Shown: positions 1 through 8,400 of the stretch, piece by piece
Numbering within the stretch: the stretch's first letter is position 1
Layout: each line of letters begins with the position of its first letter
Origin: Candidatus Saccharicenans sp.
Lineage (GTDB): Bacteria > Acidobacteriota > Aminicenantia > Aminicenantales > Saccharicenantaceae
NCBI GenBank assembly: GCA_030018265.1
Contig: JASEFX010000002.1
Span: 1-34,802, forward strand
Direction: 5' to 3'
DNA: 34,802 bases
The notes under the pieces: model-generated
Told to the model about the DNA's origin: nothing
Seen by the model: only the letters and a program-made list of their open reading frames with translations
The model's database searches: none
Translations under genes and position numbers: made by a program

Positions 1-161
1 GAGGGGGACCCGCTCTCTGGAGCGGGGGAACCGACGGGACTGGTTCCCGTTCCCTCAGCCTTCCCTCCCCGGACATGGGGCAGAGTGGTTCTCAGGGAAC
101 ATAGCGGAGGGGGACCCGCTCTCTGGAGCGGGGGAACCGACGGGACTGGTTCCCGTTCCCT
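1..161. repeat. 55-bp GC-rich direct repeat, two copies
   Basis: A 55-bp unit at 1-55 recurs identically at 107-161, a period of 106 bp. Each copy holds two short palindromes: CCCGCTC pairs with GAGCGGG, and GGGAACC with GGTTCCC. The first copy may continue to the left of the window. It lies downstream of the 3' end of the minus-strand SH3-like gene and encodes nothing convincing. It resembles an intergenic palindromic (REP- or MITE-like) element, but no family is assigned. Confidence 0.85.
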
Positions 162-178
162 GAGAACCACTCTGCCCC
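77..178. repeat. 24-bp perfect inverted repeat enclosing the second repeat copy
   Basis: The arms 77-100 and 155-178 are perfect reverse complements (starting GGGGCAGAGTGG and ending CCACTCTGCCCC). They enclose 54 bp that itself folds into two smaller hairpins. In RNA or single-stranded DNA this would form a cruciform-like structure of about 100 nt. No transposase lies nearby, so a non-autonomous mobile or REP-type element is the simplest guess. Confidence 0.8.
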
Positions 179-247
179 CACAATACACGCCCCCCTTCCC
201 TCAGGAAAAGGGGCGAGAAAGGAGGGTTTATAGGGGGTAAAAGGGGG

Positions 248-1102
248 TCAGCGTGAGAAATAGTTTTTATATTTCTGGCCGACACACTCGGCCACAAAGG
301 CCACGCGATTGTCGGCTCCGGTCAAAATCAGCTCCACTTCGGTATCGCCTATCTGCCAGCTCGACCTGAACTCCACCAGCCCGGAACCAAGCGCTTTTCC
401 CCAGTATTCCTTGCGCTCCAGGTAAGTGGAATCGTACCAGATCGTCCTGTCGTCGACCGGAACACCGAACCTCTGGATAAGATAATCCCTGGCTTTCTGA
501 AAATCAGAAATATAATATGCGCAATCAACGAAAGTATCCAGAATAAAAAAACGCGCCGCGCTCAACTGATTCTGAACGAAAACGTATTCTACCAGACAGT
601 TTCTGTTCATTATCTGGCGCTGATATTGAAGGACTTCAGTCTCGCCAGATTTTTCCACGCCCGCGGGCGGACCTTCCACCGCTTCCAGCTTTTCTCGGGA
701 CATTCCCCAGAGATAGGGAAACTTAATTTCCTGATTGAGGTCAAGTTCTCGAGGTTCAGAGGTTTCCTGACCGCTGTGTATTAACCTGGCGTTAACCGCC
801 GGAAACAGCTTTCTTAAAACAGACTCCTGAACGTAGCCGGCCAGGGTCTTGTTTCTTTCTGGAACCGTATAATAGACGAATATCCAGTTGTGGCGGAACC
901 GCACCGCGCTGGCCTGGGTCAGTATGGCTCCTCTGGGCGCGACGGCCACGACCGGACTTCTCCCATCAGGTTCCAGGTGCAATTTTGCTTCGGGTGAGCT
1001 CACCAGATATTTTTTTGGCTGGGCTGTAGCCATCCCGGTGACAAGACCTGCCAGAAGAAAGACGGCTGTCATAAAAACTCTTGCTTTTCTCTTCTTGCCC
1101 AT
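248..1102 (-). CDS. Secreted SH3-like domain protein of unknown function
   Basis: The 284-residue protein begins with a basic, hydrophobic signal peptide (MGKKRKARVFMTAVFLLAGL, likely cleaved near ATA-QP), so it should be exported. Residues about 30-97 look like a bacterial SH3-type domain: short beta-like segments, a GYVQ motif near the end, and hydrophobic spacing typical of SH3b folds. Residues about 110-284 match no family I recognise; they are mixed alpha/beta with a Tyr/Trp-rich stretch near 220-250. The ATG at 1102 is preceded by a purine-rich GAAAGGG about 11 bases upstream, a weak ribosome site. The gene is monocistronic: the repeat element lies beyond its 3' end, and tRNA-Thr lies upstream on the same strand. 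SH3b domains often bind peptidoglycan, but no catalytic domain is visible here. The SH3 assignment is from pattern only. Confidence 0.7.
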   Translation of the reverse strand: MGKKRKARVFMTAVFLLAGLVTGMATAQPKKYLVSSPEAKLHLEPDGRSPVVAVAPRGAILTQASAVRFRHNWIFVYYTVPERNKTLAGYVQESVLRKLFPAVNARLIHSGQETSEPRELDLNQEIKFPYLWGMSREKLEAVEGPPAGVEKSGETEVLQYQRQIMNRNCLVEYVFVQNQLSAARFFILDTFVDCAYYISDFQKARDYLIQRFGVPVDDRTIWYDSTYLERKEYWGKALGSGLVEFRSSWQIGDTEVELILTGADNRVAFVAECVGQKYKNYFSR

Positions 1103-1266
1103 TTCCGCTTTTACCCTTTCAGGTTTGCTCCCGCTTTATTGCATGCTACCAGAATATTCTGTTGACGACAGCAGACAATCCCCTCTGATGATGATTTCGG
1201 GGGTGATATTTTCTTAATTAAGGGAGGCGATAAAACTTTTGCGAATAATGCCCGGAAAAGCAAAAA

Positions 1267-1339
1267 AGCCAGCGAGAGGATTCGAACCTCCGACCCGCTG
1301 ATTACGAATCAGCTGCTCTGCCGACTGAGCTACGCTGGC
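1267..1339 (-). tRNA. tRNA-Thr (anticodon CGT)
   Basis: A full cloverleaf reads on the minus strand. The acceptor stem GCCAGCG/CGCTGGC pairs all seven bases. The D-arm is AGCTCAGTCGGCAGAGC, and the anticodon stem GCTGA/TCAGC has the loop TTCGTAA with CGT at positions 34-36. The T-arm is GGAGGTTCGAATCCTC. The anticodon reads ACG (Thr). CCA is not encoded; a run of T follows the 3' end directly and may terminate transcription. Confidence 0.97.
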
Positions 1340-1362
1340 TTAATCCTCTATTCAGGGCAAAA

Positions 1363-1392
1363 ATTATAGCATACGTGGCCACCGGCCGACAA
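1363..1392 (-). promoter_or_regulatory. Sigma-70-type promoter of tRNA-Thr
   Basis: On the minus strand a TTGTCG -35 (1387-1392) is followed after 18 bp by a perfect TATAAT -10 (1363-1368), with an extended TGC just upstream. The expected start near 1356 is about 17 bases before the mature tRNA 5' end. Confidence 0.7.
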
Positions 1393-1755
1393 TGTATCCT
1401 ATCAAAGATAAGGTCGGAACAATTTTCACCGGCGGTATCCTGAAGCAAGCTATCATCGTTATTAATCAATATTTGCTGTTTTCAAAGCTTTTTTCCACGG
1501 CGATCGCATCGTTGACAGAAGAAAATCGGTTCTCCCTGGAAAGCTTTTACCCATGATGAAAGCAGTAAAAAGTCCTGTCAGCTTTTCGAAGATAATTTCC
1601 AGAAAAACCCTCTCCTCCCTTCAAAAATCGCTCATGTTTGATTACAATACTAATCTCGATGCTGAATCCGGTCCTGCCGGTGCGGGAATCAGCGTCTTCG
1701 CTGGCTGGAAAACGGTAGCGAAAATCTGGCCTTAAACAGGAAGGAAAAGCCATCG
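1393..1755. other. Intergenic region before smc, nothing recognised
   Basis: Between the tRNA-Thr promoter and smc there is no supported gene. A 60-codon frame at 1553-1735 lacks a ribosome site and family resemblance. A TTGACA at 1512-1517 has no matching -10. An AGGAAGGAAAAG stretch at about 1738-1749 is the ribosome-binding region for smc. Confidence 0.6.
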
Positions 1756-4700
1756 ATGTTCATAAAAAAACTGGAAATTCAGGGATTTAAGTCGTTTCCC
1801 GATAGGACAAAAATCCTTTTTCACCCCGGAATAACAGCCATTGTCGGTCCGAACGGAACAGGCAAAAGCAACCTGGTGGATGCGATCCTCTGGGTTCTCG
1901 GCGGACTTCGTCTTAAATCGGTTCGCGGCGACCGTACGGAAGACTTCATCTTCAACGGCAACAACAAAAGACCGCCGCTGAGCATGGCTGAGGGCATAAT
2001 CACCCTGGGAAACGAAGAAGAACTGGTGATCTCCCACCGGGTGTACCGTTCAGGCGAGGGAGAGTACCGACTCAACGGAAAGGCTGTGCGCCTGAAGGAC
2101 ATTCAGGATGAACTCTGGAAGCATTCGATCGGCGAGAAAGAATATTTTGTCATCGAGCAGGGCGCCATCGGCTCCTTTGTCACTTCCAAACCTCAGGAAA
2201 AGCGTCTGCTGATAGAAGAAGCGGCCGGCACCGCTTATTATAAAGACAAGAAAAAGCAGGCTCAATCGAAGCTGGAATCGAGCGAGCAGAACCTTATAAG
2301 GCTGGAAGACATCATCATAGAAGTCGAAAAAACCAAAAACTCCCTCTACCGCCAGGCGCTGGCCGCAGCTCGCTTCCGTCGTCTCCGGGAAAGGCTGCGG
2401 GAGCTTACCGCACACCATTTCTACCGCCGCCTGAAAAATCTCGAAGCCGGTCTCTCTGAGGTTCAGAAAGAGCTGGAGGAAGCGGCGGCCAGAGAACAGA
2501 TGCTGCAAAATGAAATCCGGGAGAAGGAAAGAACGCTGGCTCAGCTGAGAAAAGAACTCTGGGAGCTGGAAAAAGTTCTAAAAGAACGTCAGGAAAAAGC
2601 CTTCAGCCTCAAATCGCAACTTTCCCGTCTGGAAAGCGAAATAGAACGCGAAAGCAAAAGGCTGGAGTACCTGAAGTCTTCAAGGGAAAGAGCTGAAGCC
2701 GAAAGGCTTGAGCTGCAGAAAGAAATAAGCGCCCTGGAAGAAGAGAAATCCGCTCTGGTTTCCACCCTGGCGGAACTCGAAAAACAGCTGCAGACGACAA
2801 CCATCGAACTGGAGGAGAAAAGGAAGGCGCTGGAAGAAGCGCGCCAGCTGACTGCAGCCGGGGAAGAAGATCTGGCCGCGCTGCGCCGGACTCAGATGCA
2901 GAAAATCCAGGAAGCCACTGATTACCGGAACCACTACTCGAAGCTGGAAAAAGAGCTCGAACTTTTCCTCCGCCAGGCGGAAAAACTCGAGAGGGAAAAG
3001 GAAAGTTTTCTCGCCCAGAAAGCGCAAACTGAAAACCGGCTGGAGAGCCTGAGAAAAGAAGCCAGCGAAAAACAGGATGAGCGGAATAAGCTTCAGGCCG
3101 AGCTTTCCGGGCTTCTGGAATCTCTTCATTCTGCCAGCGAAAAAATCGCCCGGGCCGAGGAAAGGCTGTCCGGGTTGAACCTTAAAATTGACGAAATTAA
3201 CCATCAGCTGCAGGCTCTGGAAAAGATAGCGGAAGTCGAAAGAGATTCCAGCGCCAACCGTCTGCTTTCCGGAGCTCTTGGCTGGTTCTCCGAACTGATG
3301 GAGATACCGGAATCGGAGGCAGGGCTCTTTGACCTTTTCTGGAAGGATGAAGCCAGGGCACAGGCTTTCCTGCTGGAGACCTTCAAGCAGAACTTCCCGG
3401 CTGTGGACAGGCATACCATCCTGCTGCTTTCGGAAAGGCAGCCGGCAGCCGTGCCGTTAGCCCTGATGCAGGCTGAAGGCGTGATCGGCCTTCTCAAACA
3501 GAAAATCCAGCCCAGGGGCGAGCTGGAAAGATACACCGCCTGCCTGCCAGAGGCGGTGATCGTGTGCGACCTGGCCGCAGCCCTCAGGCTCTGGGAAGAG
3601 TTTCCTGATTTTAATTTCATTACAGTTAACGGAGACGTGCTTTATTCTTCCGGACTCCTGAAAACCGGCCAGAAAAAAGAAGGATTGTTCACCATAAGCC
3701 AGGAAAAGAAACGGCTCCTTCAGACAATGGAAAGCTTAAAACAGGAAAGAGAGCCCCTTCATCTGGAAATTCAGCAACTGGCGGCCGAGAAAGAACGTCT
3801 GGGGAAATATCTGGAAGAAACCAGGGAGCGGATTCAACTGGTAGAAAAAAGGCTCTCGGACGCCGAGCGGGAAATAAAGTTTGTAAATCAGGAACTGCAG
3901 AAGATAAACACCAGCCTGGAAATCCTCGACAAGGAAGCGAAAATCCAGCAGGAAGAGAAGGCTGCTCTCGTCCGTAAAAAAGAAGAAGCCTGGGGATCTC
4001 TGCAGAAGAGGGAGTCTGAGCTGGAAGAAATTAAACAAAAAATCAGAGCCGGCGAGAACAACCTGCATCTTCTCCGGGAAAGGCAAAAAGCCGAAGAGGA
4101 ATCAGCCTACCAGTGCCGTTCTGAGTACCAGGTTCTCCAGGAAAAAATCAACGCCGCCCGGCTGAACCTGCAATCACTCGAAAAAAGAAAAAAGGCAGTG
4201 ATTTCCAAAATGGGCGAGCTGGAGATGGAAGTTTACGCCAGCCAGGAAGAAGAAAAACAGCTCGCCCGATTGATAGAAGAGCTCAGGCAAAAATCGCTCC
4301 TTCTGGAGAAGGAAGCTCAGCAGGAAGAGGCTCAGGTTCAGGACCGGGATCGCCTGGTGCCCGACCTGCAGAAGCAGCTGGAAGAGCTCGAAGCTCAGGT
4401 TGAAGACCTCAGGAAAAAAGAAGAGTCGGCTCGCCAGGAAAAAACCAGACTGGAAATCCACCGGGCCGAGATCGAAAGAGACCGGGTGAACCTCGAAGAG
4501 ACCTGCTGGCAGGAGCTCAAGAAAAACCTTCTGGAATTGACTCAGGAAATTGAAGGCGAAAGCCAGCCGGCGGAAGCGGCCACCGAGAGCGAAGAGCTCG
4601 CCCGGGCCCTGGACGAAGAAGAGGAAGAAGAAGCCGGAGAAGCAGCGGCGGAAAAAACCGAAGAAAAACCAGCGGAAAAAGTCCGGGAAAGAAGAAAAGT

Positions 4701-5544
4701 CAAACCGCCGGTACCCGCCAGGGAACTCTCTGACGAGGAGCTGGAGAAGGAGCTGGAGAGCGTCAGGGAGAGTTTGCAGAGACTGCGCCAGGTAAACATG
4801 ATGGCCGAAGAAGAATACCTCGAGCAGAAAAAAAGGTACGATTTCCTGATCCAGCAACGGCAGGACCTGCGCGATTCGATCAACGCCACCCAGGAAGCCA
4901 TTAAAAAGATAGACGAGGAAAGCAAAACGCAGTTTCTGAAGGCCCTGGAAGAGGTCAACAAAAATTTCCAGGAAATCTTTTCACTGCTATTCCGTGGTGG
5001 CACGGCAGAAATCAAGCTGCTCGAACCCGATAACCCGCTGGAGAGCGGAGTGGAAATCGTCGCCCAGCCTCCCGGCAAAAGGGTCCAGAATCTGGCCCTG
5101 CTGTCCGGAGGAGAAAAATCGCTGACCAGCCTGGCCTTTCTGTTTGCTCTTTTCCGCTACAAGCCATCGCCATTCTGTATTCTGGATGAAGTGGACGCTG
5201 CTCTGGATGAGGTCAACCTTGGCCGTTTTCTAAACCTGATGAAAGCCATCAAACATCAAACTCAGTTCATTATCGTCACCCACAATTACAAGACCATGGA
5301 GGTGGCGGATTATATCTACGGCACCACCATGGAAGAGCCCAACGTCACCCGGGTTTATTCGGTCAAGATGGAAAAGAAGAGCGCGGCCGTTCCGGAAGAA
5401 GCGGAATCAAACGGCGCAGAGAACACGGATTCCGATCCCGAACGGAGCCCGGCTGCCTCACCTGAGCTGAAGCCGGCTTCAGTTTCTGAAGATGAAATAG
5501 AACCCCTCCCGGAAGCCGAAGGAAAAGACGGAAACGAAGATTAA
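1756..5544 (+). CDS. smc: Chromosome segregation protein SMC
   Basis: SMC is the long coiled-coil ATPase of bacterial condensin, which compacts and segregates the chromosome together with ScpA and ScpB. The 1262 residues show the standard order. An N-terminal head carries Walker A GPNGTGKSN (residues 31-39). A coiled coil runs to about 490. A hinge spans about 495-640, with a degenerate ITVNGDV motif near 622. A second coiled coil follows. The C-terminal head has the ABC signature LSGGEKS (1116-1122) and Walker B CILDEVDAALDE (from 1141). Two departures are visible: a Glu/Ala/Lys/Pro-rich insertion at about 940-990, within the returning coil before the C-terminal head, and an acidic, Ser/Pro/Glu-rich tail after about 1200. 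Typical bacterial SMCs are about 1150-1200 residues, so these additions explain the extra length. The start is supported by AGGAAGG upstream. ScpA/ScpB are not adjacent. Confidence 0.97.
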   Translation: MFIKKLEIQGFKSFPDRTKILFHPGITAIVGPNGTGKSNLVDAILWVLGGLRLKSVRGDRTEDFIFNGNNKRPPLSMAEGIITLGNEEELVISHRVYRSGEGEYRLNGKAVRLKDIQDELWKHSIGEKEYFVIEQGAIGSFVTSKPQEKRLLIEEAAGTAYYKDKKKQAQSKLESSEQNLIRLEDIIIEVEKTKNSLYRQALAAARFRRLRERLRELTAHHFYRRLKNLEAGLSEVQKELEEAAAREQMLQNEIREKERTLAQLRKELWELEKVLKERQEKAFSLKSQLSRLESEIERESKRLEYLKSSRERAEAERLELQKEISALEEEKSALVSTLAELEKQLQTTTIELEEKRKALEEARQLTAAGEEDLAALRRTQMQKIQEATDYRNHYSKLEKELELFLRQAEKLEREKESFLAQKAQTENRLESLRKEASEKQDERNKLQAELSGLLESLHSASEKIARAEERLSGLNLKIDEINHQLQALEKIAEVERDSSANRLLSGALGWFSELMEIPESEAGLFDLFWKDEARAQAFLLETFKQNFPAVDRHTILLLSERQPAAVPLALMQAEGVIGLLKQKIQPRGELERYTACLPEAVIVCDLAAALRLWEEFPDFNFITVNGDVLYSSGLLKTGQKKEGLFTISQEKKRLLQTMESLKQEREPLHLEIQQLAAEKERLGKYLEETRERIQLVEKRLSDAEREIKFVNQELQKINTSLEILDKEAKIQQEEKAALVRKKEEAWGSLQKRESELEEIKQKIRAGENNLHLLRERQKAEEESAYQCRSEYQVLQEKINAARLNLQSLEKRKKAVISKMGELEMEVYASQEEEKQLARLIEELRQKSLLLEKEAQQEEAQVQDRDRLVPDLQKQLEELEAQVEDLRKKEESARQEKTRLEIHRAEIERDRVNLEETCWQELKKNLLELTQEIEGESQPAEAATESEELARALDEEEEEEAGEAAAEKTEEKPAEKVRERRKVKPPVPARELSDEELEKELESVRESLQRLRQVNMMAEEEYLEQKKRYDFLIQQRQDLRDSINATQEAIKKIDEESKTQFLKALEEVNKNFQEIFSLLFRGGTAEIKLLEPDNPLESGVEIVAQPPGKRVQNLALLSGGEKSLTSLAFLFALFRYKPSPFCILDEVDAALDEVNLGRFLNLMKAIKHQTQFIIVTHNYKTMEVADYIYGTTMEEPNVTRVYSVKMEKKSAAVPEEAESNGAENTDSDPERSPAASPELKPASVSEDEIEPLPEAEGKDGNED

Positions 5545-5562
5545 CCAGGCCGAAAAAACATT

Positions 5563-5592
5563 TTGACTGTCCGATTTCCTTCGTTGTATCAT
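5563..5592 (+). promoter_or_regulatory. Putative sigma-70 promoter of the symporter gene
   Basis: TTGACT (5563-5568), an 18-bp gap and TATCAT (5587-5592) lie about 120 bases before the symporter start. The resulting leader would be about 115 nt, longer than the other leaders inferred in this window. No clear terminator separates it from smc. Confidence 0.5.
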
Positions 5593-5713
5593 TTCAGCCG
5601 ATGTTCCGGATTCTATGGATCCTTTTAACTCAAAAATTCCCTGTATGCCCCGCAGGAGAGTCTGACAGGACGGCTTCCAGATTTAAACTTTCAGTTTTCG
5701 TCATGGAGGGCTC

Positions 5714-7201
5714 ATGACTTTTTATCTTTACATCATCCTGGGTTATCTGCTTGTTCTTATGGTGATCAACTTCCTCCGGGCAAAAAAGGTGAAAAGCCAG
5801 GAGGATTTTATGGTGGCCGGACGCAAGCTCAAATGGTCGGTCATGGTGTTCACGCTGATCTGCACCTGGATCGGCTCGGGAACCTTTATCTCCGGCGCCG
5901 AATTCGCCTCGAAGGCTGGCTTTTCCGCCCTCTGGCTCTCAGCCGGAGCCTGGGTGGGAATAATAATCATCTACTTTCTGGCGGCCAAGATTCAGACCTT
6001 CGGTCAGTATACGATCGGAGACATTCTCGAAGTCAGGTACGGCCCGCTCGCCCGGCTTTTTGGAGCGATGGCTCTGGTAATTTCGTTTACGGCAATCGTA
6101 TCTTACCAGTTTGTGGCCGGAGGTTTTATTCTCAACGTGGCCACTGACGGAGCCATTTCTGACCAGACCGGCATTTACCTGGCAGCTACCTTTGTCATTC
6201 TGTTCACCGCTCTGGGGGGCATGGTGGCCGTGGCTTACACCGATCTGCCAAATGGCATAATAATTCTTCTGGCTTGCCTTCTTTCAGTGCCTTTTGTCTA
6301 TGCTGCCGCCGGCGGACTCAGCGGCGCCACAGCCAGCCTCCCGCCTGGATATTTTTCAGTGGTTAACGAACAATTCGGTGCGAACCCGACTCTGAAAGCT
6401 CTCGGATATTTTCTATCAACTATGTTTCTTCTGCTCGGCGTGCAGAGCATGTACCAGAAGTTTTACAGCGCGCGCAGCCCCAGGGATGCTAAAAAAGCGG
6501 TGGTTTTCTGGACGATCGGTACAATTTTTGTGGAAACCATGGTGGTGGTAATTGCCGTCTTCTCCTACAGCAAATTCAAAGACCAGATTAACCTGAGCAT
6601 TCCGAAGGAAGGCGGCAAGGTGGTTCTGCTGGCCGCCCGCAACCTGGTTCCGCCGCCGATAGGCGTGCTTCTCCTCGGGGCCGCCTGCGCCGTGGTTATT
6701 TCCACCGGTATGAACTACCTGCTCTCCCCTTCCAGCAATCTGATCCGGGATATCTATCAGAGATTCATCAAACAGCAGGCTGACGACCGTAAACTGGTGG
6801 CGCTGCAAAAGGTGTTCATAGTTATCATTGGAGTTATCGCCTTTTTGCTGGCTCTCCGCCTTAAGTCCGTGCTCGAGATGAGCTATTTTGCCTACACCAT
6901 ATACGGAGTGGCTATCACCCCGGCGCTGATTGCCGCCCTCGCCTGGAAAAGAGTCACCAGAGCCGGAGGTCTGGCTTCGATCATCTCCGGCACGGTTGTC
7001 TGCATCGCCCTGAAAGTTCTGGCGGAAGTCCTTCCCCCGGAAAAAGTGCCTGAAGGAGACCCCTGGGGAATCCCGCTCATTTTCCCGGCGCTGGCCGTAT
7101 CTCTACTGAGCCTGATAGTCGTCAGTCTGCTGACGAAACCTCCGAAAAAAGAAGAACTGGAGATTTTCTTTCCCGAAAAAAAAGAAAGCAAAGATAATTG
7201 A
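5714..7201 (+). CDS. Sodium:solute symporter (SSS family)
   Basis: This 495-residue integral inner-membrane protein has about 13 hydrophobic segments, as is usual for SSS transporters that couple Na+ entry to uptake of a sugar, amino acid, organic acid or similar solute. Family features seen include GTFISGAEFASKAG near residue 58, RYGPLARLFGAM near 108, and GGMVAVAYTDLPNGIIIL near 168, which matches the SSS signature region. QSMYQKFYSARSPRDAKKAV near 245 and the SPSSNLIRDIYQRF loop also fit. The ATG at 5714 has a strong GGAGGG six bases upstream. The deacetylase-family gene starts 13 bases downstream and is probably co-transcribed. Substrate cannot be told from sequence; the coupling with a deacetylase suggests an acetylated or amide-bearing compound, which is inference only. 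Confidence 0.93.
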   Translation: MTFYLYIILGYLLVLMVINFLRAKKVKSQEDFMVAGRKLKWSVMVFTLICTWIGSGTFISGAEFASKAGFSALWLSAGAWVGIIIIYFLAAKIQTFGQYTIGDILEVRYGPLARLFGAMALVISFTAIVSYQFVAGGFILNVATDGAISDQTGIYLAATFVILFTALGGMVAVAYTDLPNGIIILLACLLSVPFVYAAAGGLSGATASLPPGYFSVVNEQFGANPTLKALGYFLSTMFLLLGVQSMYQKFYSARSPRDAKKAVVFWTIGTIFVETMVVVIAVFSYSKFKDQINLSIPKEGGKVVLLAARNLVPPPIGVLLLGAACAVVISTGMNYLLSPSSNLIRDIYQRFIKQQADDRKLVALQKVFIVIIGVIAFLLALRLKSVLEMSYFAYTIYGVAITPALIAALAWKRVTRAGGLASIISGTVVCIALKVLAEVLPPEKVPEGDPWGIPLIFPALAVSLLSLIVVSLLTKPPKKEELEIFFPEKKESKDN

Positions 7202-7214
7202 TCAAAGATAATTC

Positions 7215-8258
7215 ATGAGAACCGGGTTGATTTTTGACCCTCGGTTCGCCCTGCATGATATGGGCGAAGGCCACATAGAAAATCCATCCCGGATTCTGGC
7301 GCTCCAGGAATTGCTGCAGACAAATCTGAAGAACGGCTTCATCCACCTTAAACCACGACCGGCCACCCGGGAAGAGATTGAGCTGATACATCTTCCGGAA
7401 TACGTGGACTTTCTCCAGGAAACAGCCGGCAAGGACACCTATTTCCCCTTCGACCCCGACACCGTCGCCGGACCCCACACCTACGATATAGCCTGTCTGG
7501 CTGCCGGCACCGGGCTGACCGCGGTTGAACTGATACTGGACGGTCAACTCGATAACGCCTTTGCCCTGGTGAGGCCTCCCGGGCATCATGCAGAAAGCCA
7601 CCGCCCGATGGGTTTCTGCTTTTTTAACAACGTAGCCATAGCCGCCGAGTATCTCAGACGCAGAAAGAATTTCAGAAGAATCCTTATCGTTGACTGGGAC
7701 CTCCACCACGGTAACGGAACCCAGAAAGCCTTTTATAACACAAGGGAAGTTCTTTACATCTCGATCCATCAGAGCCCTCTTTTTCCTGGAACAGGAGCCG
7801 CCAGTGAGGTCGGAGAAAAAGAGGGGGTCGGCTTTAACCTTAATTTTCCGCTCCGGGGAGGGAAAAGCGACCTTGATTACCTCTTTATCTTCCAGCAGAT
7901 CATCTGTCCAGTAGCCGACAGCTATCAGCCGGATTTTCTCTTAGTGTCAGCCGGGTTTGACGTTATGAGATGGGACCCGCTGGGACGAATGGAGCTTACC
8001 GCCGGGGGCTGTGGGGACCTCACTCAGGTTCTTCTGGAAATAGCCGGCAAATGGGCTTCCGACCGACTGATTATCTTCCTCGAGGGGGGATACAATCTGA
8101 AGGAGCTGCGGGAAGGCGTCGAAGAGGTCTGCCTTAGATTGAACGGCAAAAAAAAGAGAGAGCTGCCGGAGGTCGCCTGTCCGCCGGTTCTGGCGGAAGA
8201 AATCAGACCTTATCTGAGGGTTTTCCGGAAGTACTGGCCTGGACTTATTGAGATTTGA
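7215..8258 (+). CDS. Histone-deacetylase-family amidohydrolase (AcuC/HdaH-like)
   Basis: The 347-residue protein belongs to the Zn-dependent arginase/deacetylase fold that removes acetyl groups from lysine side chains, polyamines or small amides. The hallmarks are complete. RPPGHHAES has the catalytic His pair H124-H125. DWDLHHGNG carries zinc ligands D162 and H164. SAGFDVMRWDPLG has the third zinc ligand D254, and EGGYNL carries the transition-state Tyr. There is no signal peptide, so it acts in the cytoplasm. It starts 13 bases after the symporter stop with only a weak ribosome site, consistent with an operon. Bacterial homologs include AcuC and acetylpolyamine amidohydrolases, and sequence alone does not separate these. 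A weak TTGAAAT/ATTTCAA hairpin (8255-8271) overlaps its stop codon. Confidence 0.93.
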   Translation: MRTGLIFDPRFALHDMGEGHIENPSRILALQELLQTNLKNGFIHLKPRPATREEIELIHLPEYVDFLQETAGKDTYFPFDPDTVAGPHTYDIACLAAGTGLTAVELILDGQLDNAFALVRPPGHHAESHRPMGFCFFNNVAIAAEYLRRRKNFRRILIVDWDLHHGNGTQKAFYNTREVLYISIHQSPLFPGTGAASEVGEKEGVGFNLNFPLRGGKSDLDYLFIFQQIICPVADSYQPDFLLVSAGFDVMRWDPLGRMELTAGGCGDLTQVLLEIAGKWASDRLIIFLEGGYNLKELREGVEEVCLRLNGKKKRELPEVACPPVLAEEIRPYLRVFRKYWPGLIEI

Positions 8259-8356
8259 AATTGAATTTCAAGTCAGTTTAGATGACAGGCGTCATCCAGA
8301 ATAGACACCGCCGGCGCGGAAAAATCAGATTTCCTCTGTTATTTCCTGTGAAAAAC

Positions 8357-8372
8357 TGGCACGAAAAATGCA
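8357..8372 (+). promoter_or_regulatory. Sigma-54 (RpoN) promoter of the FecR/DUF6600 gene
   Basis: TGGCACGAAAAATGCA matches the -24/-12 consensus TGGCACGnnnnTTGCA at all fixed positions but one, with the exact GG-to-GC spacing. Transcription would start near 8383. That is upstream of the AAGGAG ribosome site at 8388-8393 and of the ATG at 8401, giving a leader of about 18 nt. The upstream ATG at 8368 lies inside the -12 element and so would not be transcribed. Confidence 0.75.
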
Positions 8373-8400
8373 TTTTCTTCGGGTGAAAAGGAGTTTGGCC

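Noticed and set aside
55-297. 80-codon minus-strand frame in the repeat region
   Set aside because: It is composed of the palindromic repeat itself and overlaps the 3' end of the SH3-like gene.
1512-1517. TTGACA as a -35 for smc
   Set aside because: No -10 lies at 16-18 bases downstream.
1553-1735. 60-codon frame before smc
   Set aside because: No ribosome site, no recognisable domain, and overlap with smc's upstream region; judged chance.
8368-8400. Upstream ATG adding 11 residues to the FecR/DUF6600 protein
   Set aside because: It lies within the -12 element of the sigma-54 promoter and before the expected transcription start; the ATG at 8401 has a good ribosome site.
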